Shown: positions 19,090 to 28,152 of the stretch, in pieces
Layout: each line of letters opens with the position of its first letter
Position numbering within the stretch: position 1 is the stretch's first letter
DNA from: Desulfobulbus sp.
GTDB taxonomy: Bacteria > Desulfobacterota > Desulfobulbia > Desulfobulbales > Desulfobulbaceae
Reading direction: 5' to 3'
DNA: 64,000 nucleotides
Assembly: GCA_011051875.1 (NCBI GenBank)
Contig: DRKI01000053.1
Span: forward strand, 1-64,000
Notes under the pieces: model-generated
The model's database searches: none
What the model was told of the DNA's origin: nothing
Seen by the model: the letters and a program-made list of their open reading frames with translations, nothing else
Made by a program: the position numbers and the translations under genes

Positions 19090-20208
19090 ATGAAGAAGGT
19101 AGGAATAATCGGCTGGCGCGGCATGGTCGGCTCGGTGCTCATGGAGCGGATGCGGCAGGAGGACGATTTCCAGGGTTTCGAGGTCCGGTTTTTTTCCACC
19201 TCCCAGGCCGGCCAGGCCGGACCCGAGGTGAACGGCACGGTCTACGAGCTCCTGGACGCCCATGACATCTCCCTGCTCAGGGACCTGGACGTGATCCTCT
19301 CCTGCCAGGGCGGCGGCTACACCTCCAGGGTCTACCCGGAGCTGCGCAGCGGCGGCTGGCCGGGCTACTGGATCGATGCCGCCTCCACCCTGCGCCTGGA
19401 AAAGGATGCCATCATCGTCCTGGACCCGGTCAACCGCGACCTCATCGAGCAGGGACTGGCAACGGGGATCAGGAACTATATCGGTGGCAACTGCACGGTG
19501 TCGCTCATGCTCATGGGGTTGGCAGGCCTGTTCCGGCAGGGCTGGGTGGAATGGGTTACCTCCCAGACCTACCAGGCCGCCTCGGGCGCCGGTGCCAGGA
19601 ACATGCGTGAGCTGGTGAGCCAGATGCGGATCATCGGTGAAAATGCCGCCATGCTGCTCGACGATCCGGCCAGCGCCATCCTGGAGATCGACCGCAACGT
19701 CATCGAAACCCTGCGCAGCAGGTTCTTTCCCACGGACAACTTCGGCGCACCCCTGGCCGCGAGCCTGATCCCCTGGATCGACCGGGCCATGGACAACGGC
19801 CAGACCAGGGAGGAGTGGAAGGGAATCACCGAGACCAACAAGATCCTGGGCCGCGAGGACAATCCCATCCCCATCGACGGCTGCTGCGTGCGGATAGGCG
19901 CCATGCGCTGCCACAGCCAGGCCTTTACCATCAAGCTGAACCGGGACGTGCCGCTGGCCGATATCGAGGCCGCCATCGCTGAACAGAATCAGTGGGTCTT
20001 CCTGGTGGAGAACACCAGGGAGGCCACGTTGCGCGAGCTGACCCCGGCCCGGGTGACCGGCACCCTGGATATCCCGGTGGGCAGGTTGCGCAAGATGAAC
20101 CTGGGGCCTGAATACCTGAGCGCCTTCAGCGTGGGCGACCAGTTGCTCTGGGGCGCGGCCGAGCCGGTGCGGCGCATGCTGCGTATCGTACTCGAACACA
20201 TCGGTTGA
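19090..20208 (+). CDS. asd: Aspartate-semialdehyde dehydrogenase
   Basis: 372 residues, of the enterobacterial length class. It reduces aspartyl phosphate to the semialdehyde, the branch point for Lys, Met, Thr and diaminopimelate. NADP-binding start is [15 protein letters not shown]; the catalytic Cys is in [31 protein letters not shown] and [16 protein letters not shown] follow. It ends the leuB-prs-asd run and is followed by a terminator facing lolD. Confidence 0.95.
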   Translation: MKKVGIIGWRGMVGSVLMERMRQEDDFQGFEVRFFSTSQAGQAGPEVNGTVYELLDAHDISLLRDLDVILSCQGGGYTSRVYPELRSGGWPGYWIDAASTLRLEKDAIIVLDPVNRDLIEQGLATGIRNYIGGNCTVSLMLMGLAGLFRQGWVEWVTSQTYQAASGAGARNMRELVSQMRIIGENAAMLLDDPASAILEIDRNVIETLRSRFFPTDNFGAPLAASLIPWIDRAMDNGQTREEWKGITETNKILGREDNPIPIDGCCVRIGAMRCHSQAFTIKLNRDVPLADIEAAIAEQNQWVFLVENTREATLRELTPARVTGTLDIPVGRLRKMNLGPEYLSAFSVGDQLLWGAAEPVRRMLRIVLEHIG

Positions 20209-20248
20209 GCCGCAGCTCCTGGTACATTGAGCCGGGAAAGACCGGAAA

Positions 20249-20290
20249 AAAGGGCTTGCCGCGGTACCTGCGCGGCAGGCCCTTTCCGTT
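20249..20290 (+). terminator. Terminator between convergent asd and lolD
   Basis: A 15-bp stem with one wobble (20249-20263 with 20271-20285) around a 7-base loop. It has A-rich and T-rich flanks, so it can act on both asd (+) and lolD (-) transcripts. Confidence 0.75.
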
Positions 20291-20307
20291 TGTAGCCAGG
20301 GCAGGGG

Positions 20308-20985
20308 TCAGGCGAGCAGTCCGTCGGAGAGAGTGAGTACCCGGTCCATGGATGCGGCCAGCTTCATGTTGTGGGTGACCATGACCACGGCCAGGGAGCG
20401 GGAGCGGCTCAGCTCCCGCAGCAGGGTGAAGACCCGGCTGCCGCTGGCGGAGTCCAGGTTGCCGGTGGGCTCGTCGGCGAGCAGCAGGGCCGGTTCCATG
20501 ACCAGGGCGCGGGCCAGGGCCACCCGCTGCTGCTCGCCTCCCGAAAGCTCGCCGCTGCGGTGTCCGCTCCGGTGGGTGAGTTCGACCTGCCCGAGAAGTT
20601 CCCGGGCTTTTTTTTCCATTTCGGCCCTGTCCCTTCCCCCGATGAGACCGGGCATCATCACGTTTTCCAGGGCCGTGAATTCGGGCAGCAGGTGATGGAA
20701 CTGGAAAATAAAGCCGATGTTGGTGTTGCGGTGCCCGGCAAGCTCTGATTCGGCAAGCCCGGTCAGCCTGCGGCCGGCAAAGAAGAGCTCGCCCCTGTCC
20801 GGCGCGTCCAGGGTGCCCAGGACCTGCAGGAGCGTGGTCTTGCCCGAACCGGAGGCGCCGACCACGGCCACCATTTCGCCGCGTCCGATCTCCAGGTTCA
20901 CCCCCCGCAGCACCCGGATCGGTCCGGCCGGGCTGGGATAGGATTTGTGAATTCCCCGGGCCCGCAGGAGTGCCTGCTCATTCAT
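20308..20985 (-). CDS. lolD: Lipoprotein-releasing ABC transporter ATP-binding protein
   Basis: 225 residues. Walker A is GASGSGKTTLLQ, the signature LSGGEQQRVALARAL, and Walker B LLLADEPTGNLD, with IGFIFQFHHLLPEFTALENV between, typical of LolD/MacB ATPases. It powers release of lipoproteins from the inner membrane to the LolA chaperone. Its start overlaps the end of the upstream lolC/E gene by 8 bases, so they are one operon. Confidence 0.93.
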   Translation of the reverse strand: MNEQALLRARGIHKSYPSPAGPIRVLRGVNLEIGRGEMVAVVGASGSGKTTLLQVLGTLDAPDRGELFFAGRRLTGLAESELAGHRNTNIGFIFQFHHLLPEFTALENVMMPGLIGGRDRAEMEKKARELLGQVELTHRSGHRSGELSGGEQQRVALARALVMEPALLLADEPTGNLDSASGSRVFTLLRELSRSRSLAVVMVTHNMKLAASMDRVLTLSDGLLA

Positions 20986-22201
20986 AGGTGAGCGCCTCCG
21001 CCGGCCGGACCCTGGAGGCCTTCCAGGAGGGATAGAGGGTGGCGGCCAGGGTGATGAGCATTGCCGAGGCCGCGATCAGCGTGACATCGGCGGCCACCAC
21101 CTTCACGGGCAGGGTGGACATGGGATAGACATTGCTGGGCAGCTCGATGAACTTGTACTTCTTGAGCACGCCGCACACCGTGAGTCCGCCGGCCACGCCG
21201 AGAATGGTCCCGGTCACGCCGATCACGGCGCCCTGGTAGAAGAAGATACGCATGATGGAGCGGGTGGTTGCGCCCATGGATTTCAGGATCGCGATGTCCC
21301 GTTTCTTCTCCATCACCACCATGACCAGGGCACTGATGATGTTGAGCGCCGCCACCAGGATGATGAGGTCCAGGGCGATGAAAATGCCGATTTTTTCCAG
21401 CTTGAGGGCCGCGAACAGGTTGCGGTTGATCTGCATCCAGTCGCGCACCGAGTAGGCAGGGCCAAGGTGCTTGCGGATCGCGGCCGCAGTCTTGTCGGCC
21501 CGGTCCAGGTCGGTGACCTTGACCTCGATCCCGTGCACACCCCGTTCCATTCCGCTCAGGTGACGGGCCGTCTCCAGGCCGATGAATCCCATGGTGGAGT
21601 CATACTCGAACATGCCGGTCTCGAAGATGCCGACCACCCTGCAGGACCGTACCGCCGGCAGGACGCCCATGGGCGAGAGGGGACCGTTGGGCGAGATGAG
21701 GCGGATCCTGTCTCCCTGTCTGACCCGGAGCTGCCTGGCCAGGTCGATGCCCAGCACGATCCCCGGCAGACCCCCTTTTCGCTGCAGGTCGGCCAGGCGG
21801 CCGGCCTTCATCTCCCGGTCGATGCGGATGACCCGGGCCGCGGCGGCCGGGTCGATCCCCCGCAGGACGATGCCGCTGGAGGCCCGGCCCGAGGTGACCA
21901 GGGCCTGGGCATAGATGTAGGGTGCTGCGGCCGCCACCCCGTCCACCGATTCAATGGTCCGGACCACGGCCTCGGGATCGTTGATGGCCCCGTTGAAACG
22001 CTGCACCAGGATGTGGGCGTTGATGCCGATGATCTGGTCGCGCAGGCCTTCGGTGAAGCCGGTGTAGACCGACAGGACCACGATCAGGGCCAGCACGCCC
22101 ACGGCCACACCCAGGACCGAGATCACGGAGATGAGCGAGATGAACTTCTGCTTGCGCTTGGCCCGCAGGTAGCGCAGGCTGATGAACCATTCAAAGGACA
22201 T
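20978..22201 (-). CDS. Lipoprotein-releasing ABC transporter permease (LolC/LolE family)
   Basis: 407 residues. It begins [34 protein letters not shown], here cited as the family opening [14 protein letters not shown] plus the first membrane helix. A large periplasmic domain (about residues 45-270) follows, then three C-terminal membrane helices with [16 protein letters not shown]. Only one permease gene is adjacent to lolD, so it may act as a homodimer (LolF-like); a second gene elsewhere cannot be excluded. It lies 59 bases after lysS. Confidence 0.92.
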   Translation of the reverse strand: MSFEWFISLRYLRAKRKQKFISLISVISVLGVAVGVLALIVVLSVYTGFTEGLRDQIIGINAHILVQRFNGAINDPEAVVRTIESVDGVAAAAPYIYAQALVTSGRASSGIVLRGIDPAAAARVIRIDREMKAGRLADLQRKGGLPGIVLGIDLARQLRVRQGDRIRLISPNGPLSPMGVLPAVRSCRVVGIFETGMFEYDSTMGFIGLETARHLSGMERGVHGIEVKVTDLDRADKTAAAIRKHLGPAYSVRDWMQINRNLFAALKLEKIGIFIALDLIILVAALNIISALVMVVMEKKRDIAILKSMGATTRSIMRIFFYQGAVIGVTGTILGVAGGLTVCGVLKKYKFIELPSNVYPMSTLPVKVVAADVTLIAASAMLITLAATLYPSWKASRVRPAEALTYE

Positions 22202-22260
22202 GGCAGGACCTGGACCGGCCGGAGGCCTGCGCCGTCACGGCCTGGATACGCTGCCGGAAT

Positions 22261-23754
22261 CTATTTTTCACGGGACTCCGGTTTCAGGTGCGGAAAGAGG
22301 ATGACGTCGCGGATGGAGGGCGAGTCGGTGAGCAGCATGACCAGCCGGTCGATGCCTATTCCCTCGCCCGCGGCCGCCGGCATGCCATATTCCAGGGCCC
22401 GCACGTAGTCCTGGTCAAGGATCGGGTGGATCTCCACGTCGTCGCCGCGCTCGGCGATCTGTTTTTCGAACCGCTGCAGCTGGTCGATGGGATCGTTGAG
22501 CTCGCTGAAGGCATTGGCGATCTCGCGGCCGGTGATGAACAGCTCGAACCGGTCGGTCACCGAGGGATCTTCCTCGTTTCTGCGCGCCAGCGGCGAGACC
22601 TCGGTGGGGTAGGATGTGATGAAGGTCGGGTCGACGAGCTTCTCCTCCACCAGCAGCTCGAACAGTTCGGTCTTGGCCTTGCCGGGACCGGCCCCGGGCT
22701 GCAGCTCGATGCCCCTGTCCCTGGCCAGGGCCATGACTGCGGCGTCGTCCTTCAGCAGGTCCGCGTCGAGGCCGCCGACCTCCACCAGGGCCTCTTCCAT
22801 GGTGAGCCGCCGCCAGGGAGGGGCCAGGTTGACCGGCATGCCCTGGTAGGTGATCTCCATGGAGCCGCAGACCTCGGCCGCCAGCCAGGAGATCATCTCC
22901 TCGGTGAGATCCATCAGGTCATGGTAGGTCGCATAGGCCTGGTAGAACTCGAGCATGGTGAACTCGGGATTGTGGCGGGTGGACAGTCCCTCGTTGCGGA
23001 AGTTGCGGTTGATCTCGAAGACCTTTTCGAATCCGCCCACCAGGAGCCTCTTGAGGTAGAGTTCCGGCGCGATGCGCAGGTAGAGTTCCATGCCGAGCGC
23101 GTTGTGATAGGTCTTGAAGGGCCGGGCCGTGGCGCCGCCGGGGATGGCCTGCATCATGGGGGTCTCCACCTCCATGAAACCGCGGTTGGTGAGAAACTCG
23201 CGGATCAGCCGGATGATTTCCACCCGCCTGCGGAAGGTGTCCCGGACCTCGGGGTTGACGATCAGGTCCACGTAGCGTTGCCGGTAGCGGGTCTCGACGT
23301 CGGTGAGACCGTGGAATTTCTCCGGCAGCGGCCGCAGGGACTTGGTGATCATCTGCAGCCGGCTCGCCTCGATGGACAGTTCACCGGTCTTGGTCCTGAA
23401 CAGTTTGCCCTCCACGCCGACGATATCGCCCACGTCCCATTTCTTGAAGATCTTGTACTTTTCGTCACCCACCAGGTCCCGGCGCACGTAGATCTGGATG
23501 CGGCCGGATTCGTCCTGGAGATGGAAAAACGCGGCCTTGCCGAACTTGCGCATCGACATGATCCGGCCGGCGACCCGGTAGGAACCGCCGTCCTTTTCAT
23601 GGGATTCCGCGGCCAGGGCCTCGCCGCGCGGCAGGATCTCCCGGATCGGCTGTGGCGCCTTGAAGTCGTTGCTGAAGAGTTTGACGCCGGCCTCGGCAAG
23701 GGTTTTGGCCTTGTCTCGCCGCGCCTTGAGGATGTTGCTCTGTTGTTTGTCCAT
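22261..23754 (-). CDS. lysS: Lysyl-tRNA synthetase (class II)
   Basis: 497 residues. It charges tRNA-Lys. The N-terminal OB-fold anticodon-binding domain includes [21 protein letters not shown], split here at the strand boundary, and ends near residue 150. Class II catalytic motifs follow: [32 protein letters not shown] and [13 protein letters not shown]. Length and layout are ordinary. It lies between the MetE-like gene and lolC/E on the minus strand. Confidence 0.96.
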   Translation of the reverse strand: MDKQQSNILKARRDKAKTLAEAGVKLFSNDFKAPQPIREILPRGEALAAESHEKDGGSYRVAGRIMSMRKFGKAAFFHLQDESGRIQIYVRRDLVGDEKYKIFKKWDVGDIVGVEGKLFRTKTGELSIEASRLQMITKSLRPLPEKFHGLTDVETRYRQRYVDLIVNPEVRDTFRRRVEIIRLIREFLTNRGFMEVETPMMQAIPGGATARPFKTYHNALGMELYLRIAPELYLKRLLVGGFEKVFEINRNFRNEGLSTRHNPEFTMLEFYQAYATYHDLMDLTEEMISWLAAEVCGSMEITYQGMPVNLAPPWRRLTMEEALVEVGGLDADLLKDDAAVMALARDRGIELQPGAGPGKAKTELFELLVEEKLVDPTFITSYPTEVSPLARRNEEDPSVTDRFELFITGREIANAFSELNDPIDQLQRFEKQIAERGDDVEIHPILDQDYVRALEYGMPAAAGEGIGIDRLVMLLTDSPSIRDVILFPHLKPESREK

Positions 23755-23875
23755 GATATGCTGTTGCCGGAAAAAAATCAGTTGGTGGTCTGGTCGTCGG
23801 GCAAACCGGGGTCATACCGCGGCAGAGAGGGGGTACCTCCGTTTTGCCGGAAGTGGCCGGAGACCCGGCGGCCTG

Positions 23876-24997
23876 TCAGCGCTGCCGGGTTTCCTGCCCC
23901 AGCAGTTCCTCCCGCAGTGTCGTGGAGACGGAGCGGGTCAGAGAGAGCACACGGTGCGCCAGTTCCGGGCTCAGGGACCCGGTGCCGCAACTGGGTGTGA
24001 TCAGGGTCTGCCGGAGCAGGGCGGCCTCATCCCGGTCCGGACCGGTGAGGGTCCGGGCCTGCCGTTTCCACAGGGCTGCCAGGGAATCGGTGTCTTCCTT
24101 TTCGATGTCCTCGGCCCGGGAGGTGGGAATACCGCCCCAGGCGATGATGGAGCCGCGGTCGAGATAGCCGGCCACGTCGTCACGCAGAGGCGCCAGCCGG
24201 TCAAAGAAGCCATAGGCGTCAAAGCTGAGGATGTCGATCCGGGAGGCCAGCAGTACTCCCCAGTCGGTGTTGGCGCAGACGTGGATCCCGGCCAGGCCGC
24301 CGGCCTGGTGGATGGCGTCCGCCACCTCGTTGATCATTTCCCGGATCTCGTCCGTGGAGACGCTGATGAAGGCCGATGAGCCCAGGCCGGCCAGGGCCGG
24401 TTCGTCGATGAACATCAGCACCGGCCGCGCAGCCGCCCCGGCCAGGAACCGCACCTGCCAGGCCGCCTTCATGGCCATGGCCTTGATGACCATGTCGCGG
24501 ATGGTGTCGTCAAAGTAGCCGGCCCGCCCCTGCCGGTCCTTGATGCCGGTGAGCATGGTGAAGGGGCCGGTCACCTGGCCCTTGACCGCAACCAGGCCCT
24601 CCAGGCCGGGCAGGACCCCGGCCAGCAGGTAGAGGCCGGCCGCCCGCTCGCGGCTGTTGCGGAACCGGGAGTCCGGGGGCAGTTCCGGATTCTCCACCGC
24701 GGCCAGGTACTCCTCGTAGAAGGCGAGCATCTCCTCTTCGAAACCGGGCCGCCCGGTATCAAAGACGATCCTGCCCCCGGGTTCGGCCGGATTCTCCTCG
24801 GTGATGCAGGGCAGTCCCTCGGAAAACTGCGGCATCATCCGTTCGAGGGGATTGACCGGGAGTTGCGGCCAGAGGGGTATCTCGGGCGTTGCTTCGAGTA
24901 TCCAGTCAAGGGCTTCCCGGTGGCTGGTAAGGGGAACGGAACCGATCAGGACCGGCAGACCGTCAGCAGAGAAGCGACCTGTTGTTGCGGTGGACAT
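23876..24997 (-). CDS. Core-MetE-like methyltransferase (UroD/MetE superfamily)
   Basis: 373 residues, a single TIM-barrel. IGSVPLTSHREALDWIL opens it, and FIDEPALAGLG lies mid-protein. IHVCANTDWG supplies His and Cys, and TPSCGTGSL a further Cys, matching the zinc ligands of the MetE catalytic domain. Unlike full MetE (about 750 residues) it lacks the N-terminal half, like short core-MetE proteins of anaerobes thought to take methyl groups from corrinoid proteins to form methionine. Substrate is inference. A 121-base gap separates it from lysS. Confidence 0.78.
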   Translation of the reverse strand: MSTATTGRFSADGLPVLIGSVPLTSHREALDWILEATPEIPLWPQLPVNPLERMMPQFSEGLPCITEENPAEPGGRIVFDTGRPGFEEEMLAFYEEYLAAVENPELPPDSRFRNSRERAAGLYLLAGVLPGLEGLVAVKGQVTGPFTMLTGIKDRQGRAGYFDDTIRDMVIKAMAMKAAWQVRFLAGAAARPVLMFIDEPALAGLGSSAFISVSTDEIREMINEVADAIHQAGGLAGIHVCANTDWGVLLASRIDILSFDAYGFFDRLAPLRDDVAGYLDRGSIIAWGGIPTSRAEDIEKEDTDSLAALWKRQARTLTGPDRDEAALLRQTLITPSCGTGSLSPELAHRVLSLTRSVSTTLREELLGQETRQR

Positions 24998-25015
24998 CCG
25001 TGTACCCTCAAGAGT

Positions 25016-25046
25016 GGTTGCAGGCTGTGCAACGGAGGCTGCAACC
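25016..25046 (-). promoter_or_regulatory. Hairpin in the leader of the MetE-like gene
   Basis: A perfect 8-bp inverted repeat, GGTTGCAG (25016-25023) and CTGCAACC (25039-25046), with a 15-base loop, 18 bases upstream of the start codon. It could be an operator or part of an mRNA switch. I do not recognise a known riboswitch here. Confidence 0.4.
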
Positions 25047-25187
25047 CGTTGATTTCCTGTTGTTGACCATTACGGCTGCCGGCGCCGCTCCCGGAGTATG
25101 GCGAACAGGGCCGGTCCGGAGCGGTTCTGCTCCGGTCATATACCTTTGAGCGCAAAAGGGTATAGTTAGTTCGATCAGAAGATGATG

Positions 25188-26480
25188 TCAATTTTTTTCA
25201 AGCAGGGCCACGGATTCAATGTGGTGGGTCTGGGGAAACATGTCCACGGCCGTCAGCCGGGACAGCCGGTAGCCTCCGCGCATCAGCCGGGCCAGATCAC
25301 GGGCCAGGGTGGCCGGGTCACAGGAGACATAGACAATTCGCCGGGCCCTCGTCTCCGGCAGCAGCGACACCTCGCGGCCCAGGCCCTGGCGCGGCGGATC
25401 CAGGACAATGCAGGCAAAGTGTGCTCCCTCGTGGCGCAGCCGGGAGAGCGCACTCTGCGCGGAGGCCCTGAGGAAACGGTACTTCGCAAGGCCCGCGGCA
25501 GAGGCGTTGCTGTCCGCAAAGCGGAGTGAGCGGCCGTTCTGTTCAACACCTGTCACCCGTGCGCCCAGCAGGCCGAGCGGGACGGAAAAATTGCCCATGC
25601 CGCAGTGCAGCTCCAGCAGGGGGTGGCCGCTCACCTCGCCGGCCATTGCGCAGACCTCCTCCACCAGCAGCCGGTTCTGGTGCGCATTGGCCTGGAAGAA
25701 ACAGCCGCTGTCCCATTGGAGGACATAGCTGTTGCCGCCGGAGAATTCGTGTCGCAGGAGGCGGGGAGGGCGGGCCGGATGCAGGGGGTGGAGTTGGCGG
25801 CCGTGCCGGATCTCGATCTCCGTGTCCAGTTCCCGGGCAAGGCCGTCGAGCAGGCGGACCGTTTTGCGGGACAGGGCAGCCCCGCGCCGGAGATGGAGGA
25901 CCAGGGCCAGGTGGCCGGAGGCCGGTGACTGGAGCAGTTCGATCCCGTCGCAACCGGGCGCGAGGCCGGACCGCAGCGAGGCCCGCTCCTGCAGGGCCCG
26001 GATCGCCCGGTTGATGGCATCGGCGGCAACCGGGCAGCCGGCGATGGTCACCACCTGGTTGCTGCGGACCCGGTGAAAACCCAGGCTGCCATCAGCGGCC
26101 AGGTGCAGACGGACCCGGTGTCTATACCCCATCGCTCTTTTGCAGGAGAGCATGGTGATGGGAGGCACCGGGATACCGGCGCGCTGCAGGTTCTCCCCGA
26201 GCAGGGCCTTCTTGATCGCGGCCTGGCATTTCTCGACCGCATGCTGCAGGTCGCAGCCGCCACAGGTGGCGTGGAGCGGACAGGGCGGTATGCGGCGATG
26301 CGGTGATTCCTCCAGGATCTCCGTGGCCTTCGCCTCCACGTGGCCGCGAAACCGCTTCACCACCTCGATCTCCACCAGCTCGCCCGGCAGGACAAAGGGC
26401 ACCATGACCACCATGCCGTCCTCCATCCGTGCCAGGCCCCTGCCGCCGGTGATTATTTTTTCGACTCTGATCCTGGGCAT
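25188..26480 (-). CDS. rlmD: 23S rRNA (uracil-5-)-methyltransferase
   Basis: 430 residues of the RumA/TrmA family. A TRAM-like N-terminus (GGRGLARMEDGMVVMVPFVLPGE) and the iron-sulphur motif CPLHATCGGCDLQH are visible. The methyltransferase core follows, with ELHCGMGNFSVPL, DPPRQGLG and catalytic YVSCDPATLARDL. It methylates a uracil in 23S rRNA; the exact position (1939 or 747) is not certain from sequence. A longer frame from a TTG at 26528 is possible, but the protein naturally begins MPRIRVEKI. Confidence 0.9.
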   Translation of the reverse strand: MPRIRVEKIITGGRGLARMEDGMVVMVPFVLPGELVEIEVVKRFRGHVEAKATEILEESPHRRIPPCPLHATCGGCDLQHAVEKCQAAIKKALLGENLQRAGIPVPPITMLSCKRAMGYRHRVRLHLAADGSLGFHRVRSNQVVTIAGCPVAADAINRAIRALQERASLRSGLAPGCDGIELLQSPASGHLALVLHLRRGAALSRKTVRLLDGLARELDTEIEIRHGRQLHPLHPARPPRLLRHEFSGGNSYVLQWDSGCFFQANAHQNRLLVEEVCAMAGEVSGHPLLELHCGMGNFSVPLGLLGARVTGVEQNGRSLRFADSNASAAGLAKYRFLRASAQSALSRLRHEGAHFACIVLDPPRQGLGREVSLLPETRARRIVYVSCDPATLARDLARLMRGGYRLSRLTAVDMFPQTHHIESVALLEKN

Positions 26481-26577
26481 GGTCCTTGCTGTTTGGATTG
26501 TGCCTTGTTTCTTGTTCCTTGCATTCAAGACATTTTCAGGCGGTTCGCGACGGCCTTTGTGAACAATGCGGGATGAC

Positions 26578-26659
26578 CGGTCACGGGGTATCCGGCGACC
26601 CGGAATCGATACAGGACCTGTACGCGGTTGTGGGGCGCCACGGCTGCGCGTGATCGAAC
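26578..26659 (+). repeat. Dispersed intergenic repeat family 2, copy E
   Basis: Aligns without gaps over 82 bases with the reverse complement of 39687-39768; about 63 positions match by hand count. Ends are inverted repeats: CGGTCACG at the left and CGTGATCG near the right. It lies between divergent rlmD and the response-regulator gene. Non-coding, function unknown. Confidence 0.75.
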
Positions 26660-26775
26660 GTCACAATTGTTTGCAGAGCAGGGCTGTTTAATGCTACCAT
26701 GGCCGGACCAGACGGGGTAACCGGCACCCCGTGTCGTGCCGGTCCGGTTGAATCTTTGTCCTCTTTTTTTTCCTC

Positions 26776-28125
26776 GTGACCGTAAACAAAGCAAAAATAC
26801 TGGTTGTTGACGACGAGCAGGTGCACCGCTTCATGCTCTCCAACCTGCTGGCGAGGTGGGGCTGGCAGTGTGACGAGGCCGACGACGGCACCAGTGCCGT
26901 GGCCAGGGTGGAGGAGGGGCCATACGACGCCATCCTCATGGATGTGCGGATGACCGCCATGGACGGGATGGAGGCCCTGAAGCGGATTCATGCCATCAAT
27001 CCGGCCATTCCGGTGGTGATCATGACCGCCTATTCGTCGGTCGATTCCGCGGTCGAGGCCATCAAAAAGGGGGCGTACGACTACCTCACCAAGCCCCTCG
27101 ATTTTGACCGGCTTCGGCACACCCTGGAGGTCGCCATGGGCCATCGCCGGAAAGAGGAGGAGCGGACCCTGTCCGAACAGCCTTTCGGCGATGACAACCG
27201 GATCATCGGCACCTCGCTGCCCATGCGGGATCTCTGGGACATGATCGTACACGTGGCGCCCACCGAGGCCACGGTCCTGATTACCGGCGAGTCCGGGACC
27301 GGCAAGGAGCTGGTGGCCTCGGCCCTGCACCATAAAAGCAACCGTGCCTCGGGCCCCTTTGTCAAGGTCAATTGCGCCGCACTTGCTGAAAACCTGCTCG
27401 AATCCGAACTGTTCGGTCATGAAAAGGGGGCCTTTACCGGCGCGGACCGCAGGCGCGAGGGCCGCTTTGTTCAGGCCCAGGGCGGCACCCTGTTCCTGGA
27501 CGAGATCGGCGAGACCTCGCCGGCCATGCAGGCCAAACTGCTCCGGGTCCTGCAGGAACACGAACTGCAGAGGGTGGGCGGTCAGGAGACCATCCATGTC
27601 GATGTCCGCATCGTGGCCGCCACCAACCGCAACCTGGAAGAAGAGGTGGCTGCGGGCAGGTTTCGCGAGGATCTCTATTACCGGCTCAACGTCGTGGTCC
27701 TGGAGGTGCCGCCGCTGCGGAAGCGACAGGGCGATATTCCCCTGCTGGCCAACTATTTTTTCCAGCGTTTTGCCAGGAAGAACAACCGCCAGGTGGCCGG
27801 TATCACACCCGAGTGCATGGATCTTCTCAATCGCTATCCATGGCCCGGCAACGTGCGGGAACTGGAAAATTCCATCGAGCGCGGCGTCATCCTCATGCGC
27901 GGCGAGTACCTGGATGTCGGCGGGCTGCCCCTGGCCATCCAGCGCTGGGCGGGCAGGAACGCGCCCGAGCCGGTCGAGCAGCCGGCCACCCTCAAGGAGG
28001 CGGAACGGGCCCTGATCCTCAAGACCCTCAGGGAGACGCACGGCAACCGGAGCGAAGCGGCGCGCCGGCTGCAGATTACCAGAAAGACCCTGCTGAACAA
28101 GTTGAAGAGCTATGAGATCACCTGA
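26776..28125 (+). CDS. Sigma54-dependent response regulator (NtrC family)
   Basis: 449 residues. A receiver domain (1-120; Asp in AILMDVRM, Lys in YLTKPLDF) is joined to an AAA+ sigma54-activating domain (about 145-375). That domain has GESGTGKE, the sigma54-contact motif GAFTGA, Walker B LFLDEIGE and RFREDLYYRLNV. A C-terminal Fis-like helix-turn-helix (NRSEAARRLQITRKTLLNKL) follows. Once phosphorylated it would activate sigma54 promoters. No histidine kinase gene is adjacent. The start is GTG with little ribosome-binding sequence. The next gene starts 28 bases later, so the two probably act together. Confidence 0.94.
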   Translation: MTVNKAKILVVDDEQVHRFMLSNLLARWGWQCDEADDGTSAVARVEEGPYDAILMDVRMTAMDGMEALKRIHAINPAIPVVIMTAYSSVDSAVEAIKKGAYDYLTKPLDFDRLRHTLEVAMGHRRKEEERTLSEQPFGDDNRIIGTSLPMRDLWDMIVHVAPTEATVLITGESGTGKELVASALHHKSNRASGPFVKVNCAALAENLLESELFGHEKGAFTGADRRREGRFVQAQGGTLFLDEIGETSPAMQAKLLRVLQEHELQRVGGQETIHVDVRIVAATNRNLEEEVAAGRFREDLYYRLNVVVLEVPPLRKRQGDIPLLANYFFQRFARKNNRQVAGITPECMDLLNRYPWPGNVRELENSIERGVILMRGEYLDVGGLPLAIQRWAGRNAPEPVEQPATLKEAERALILKTLRETHGNRSEAARRLQITRKTLLNKLKSYEIT

Positions 28126-28152
28126 ATCACGCAGGCCCGGCAGGAGGCGGTC

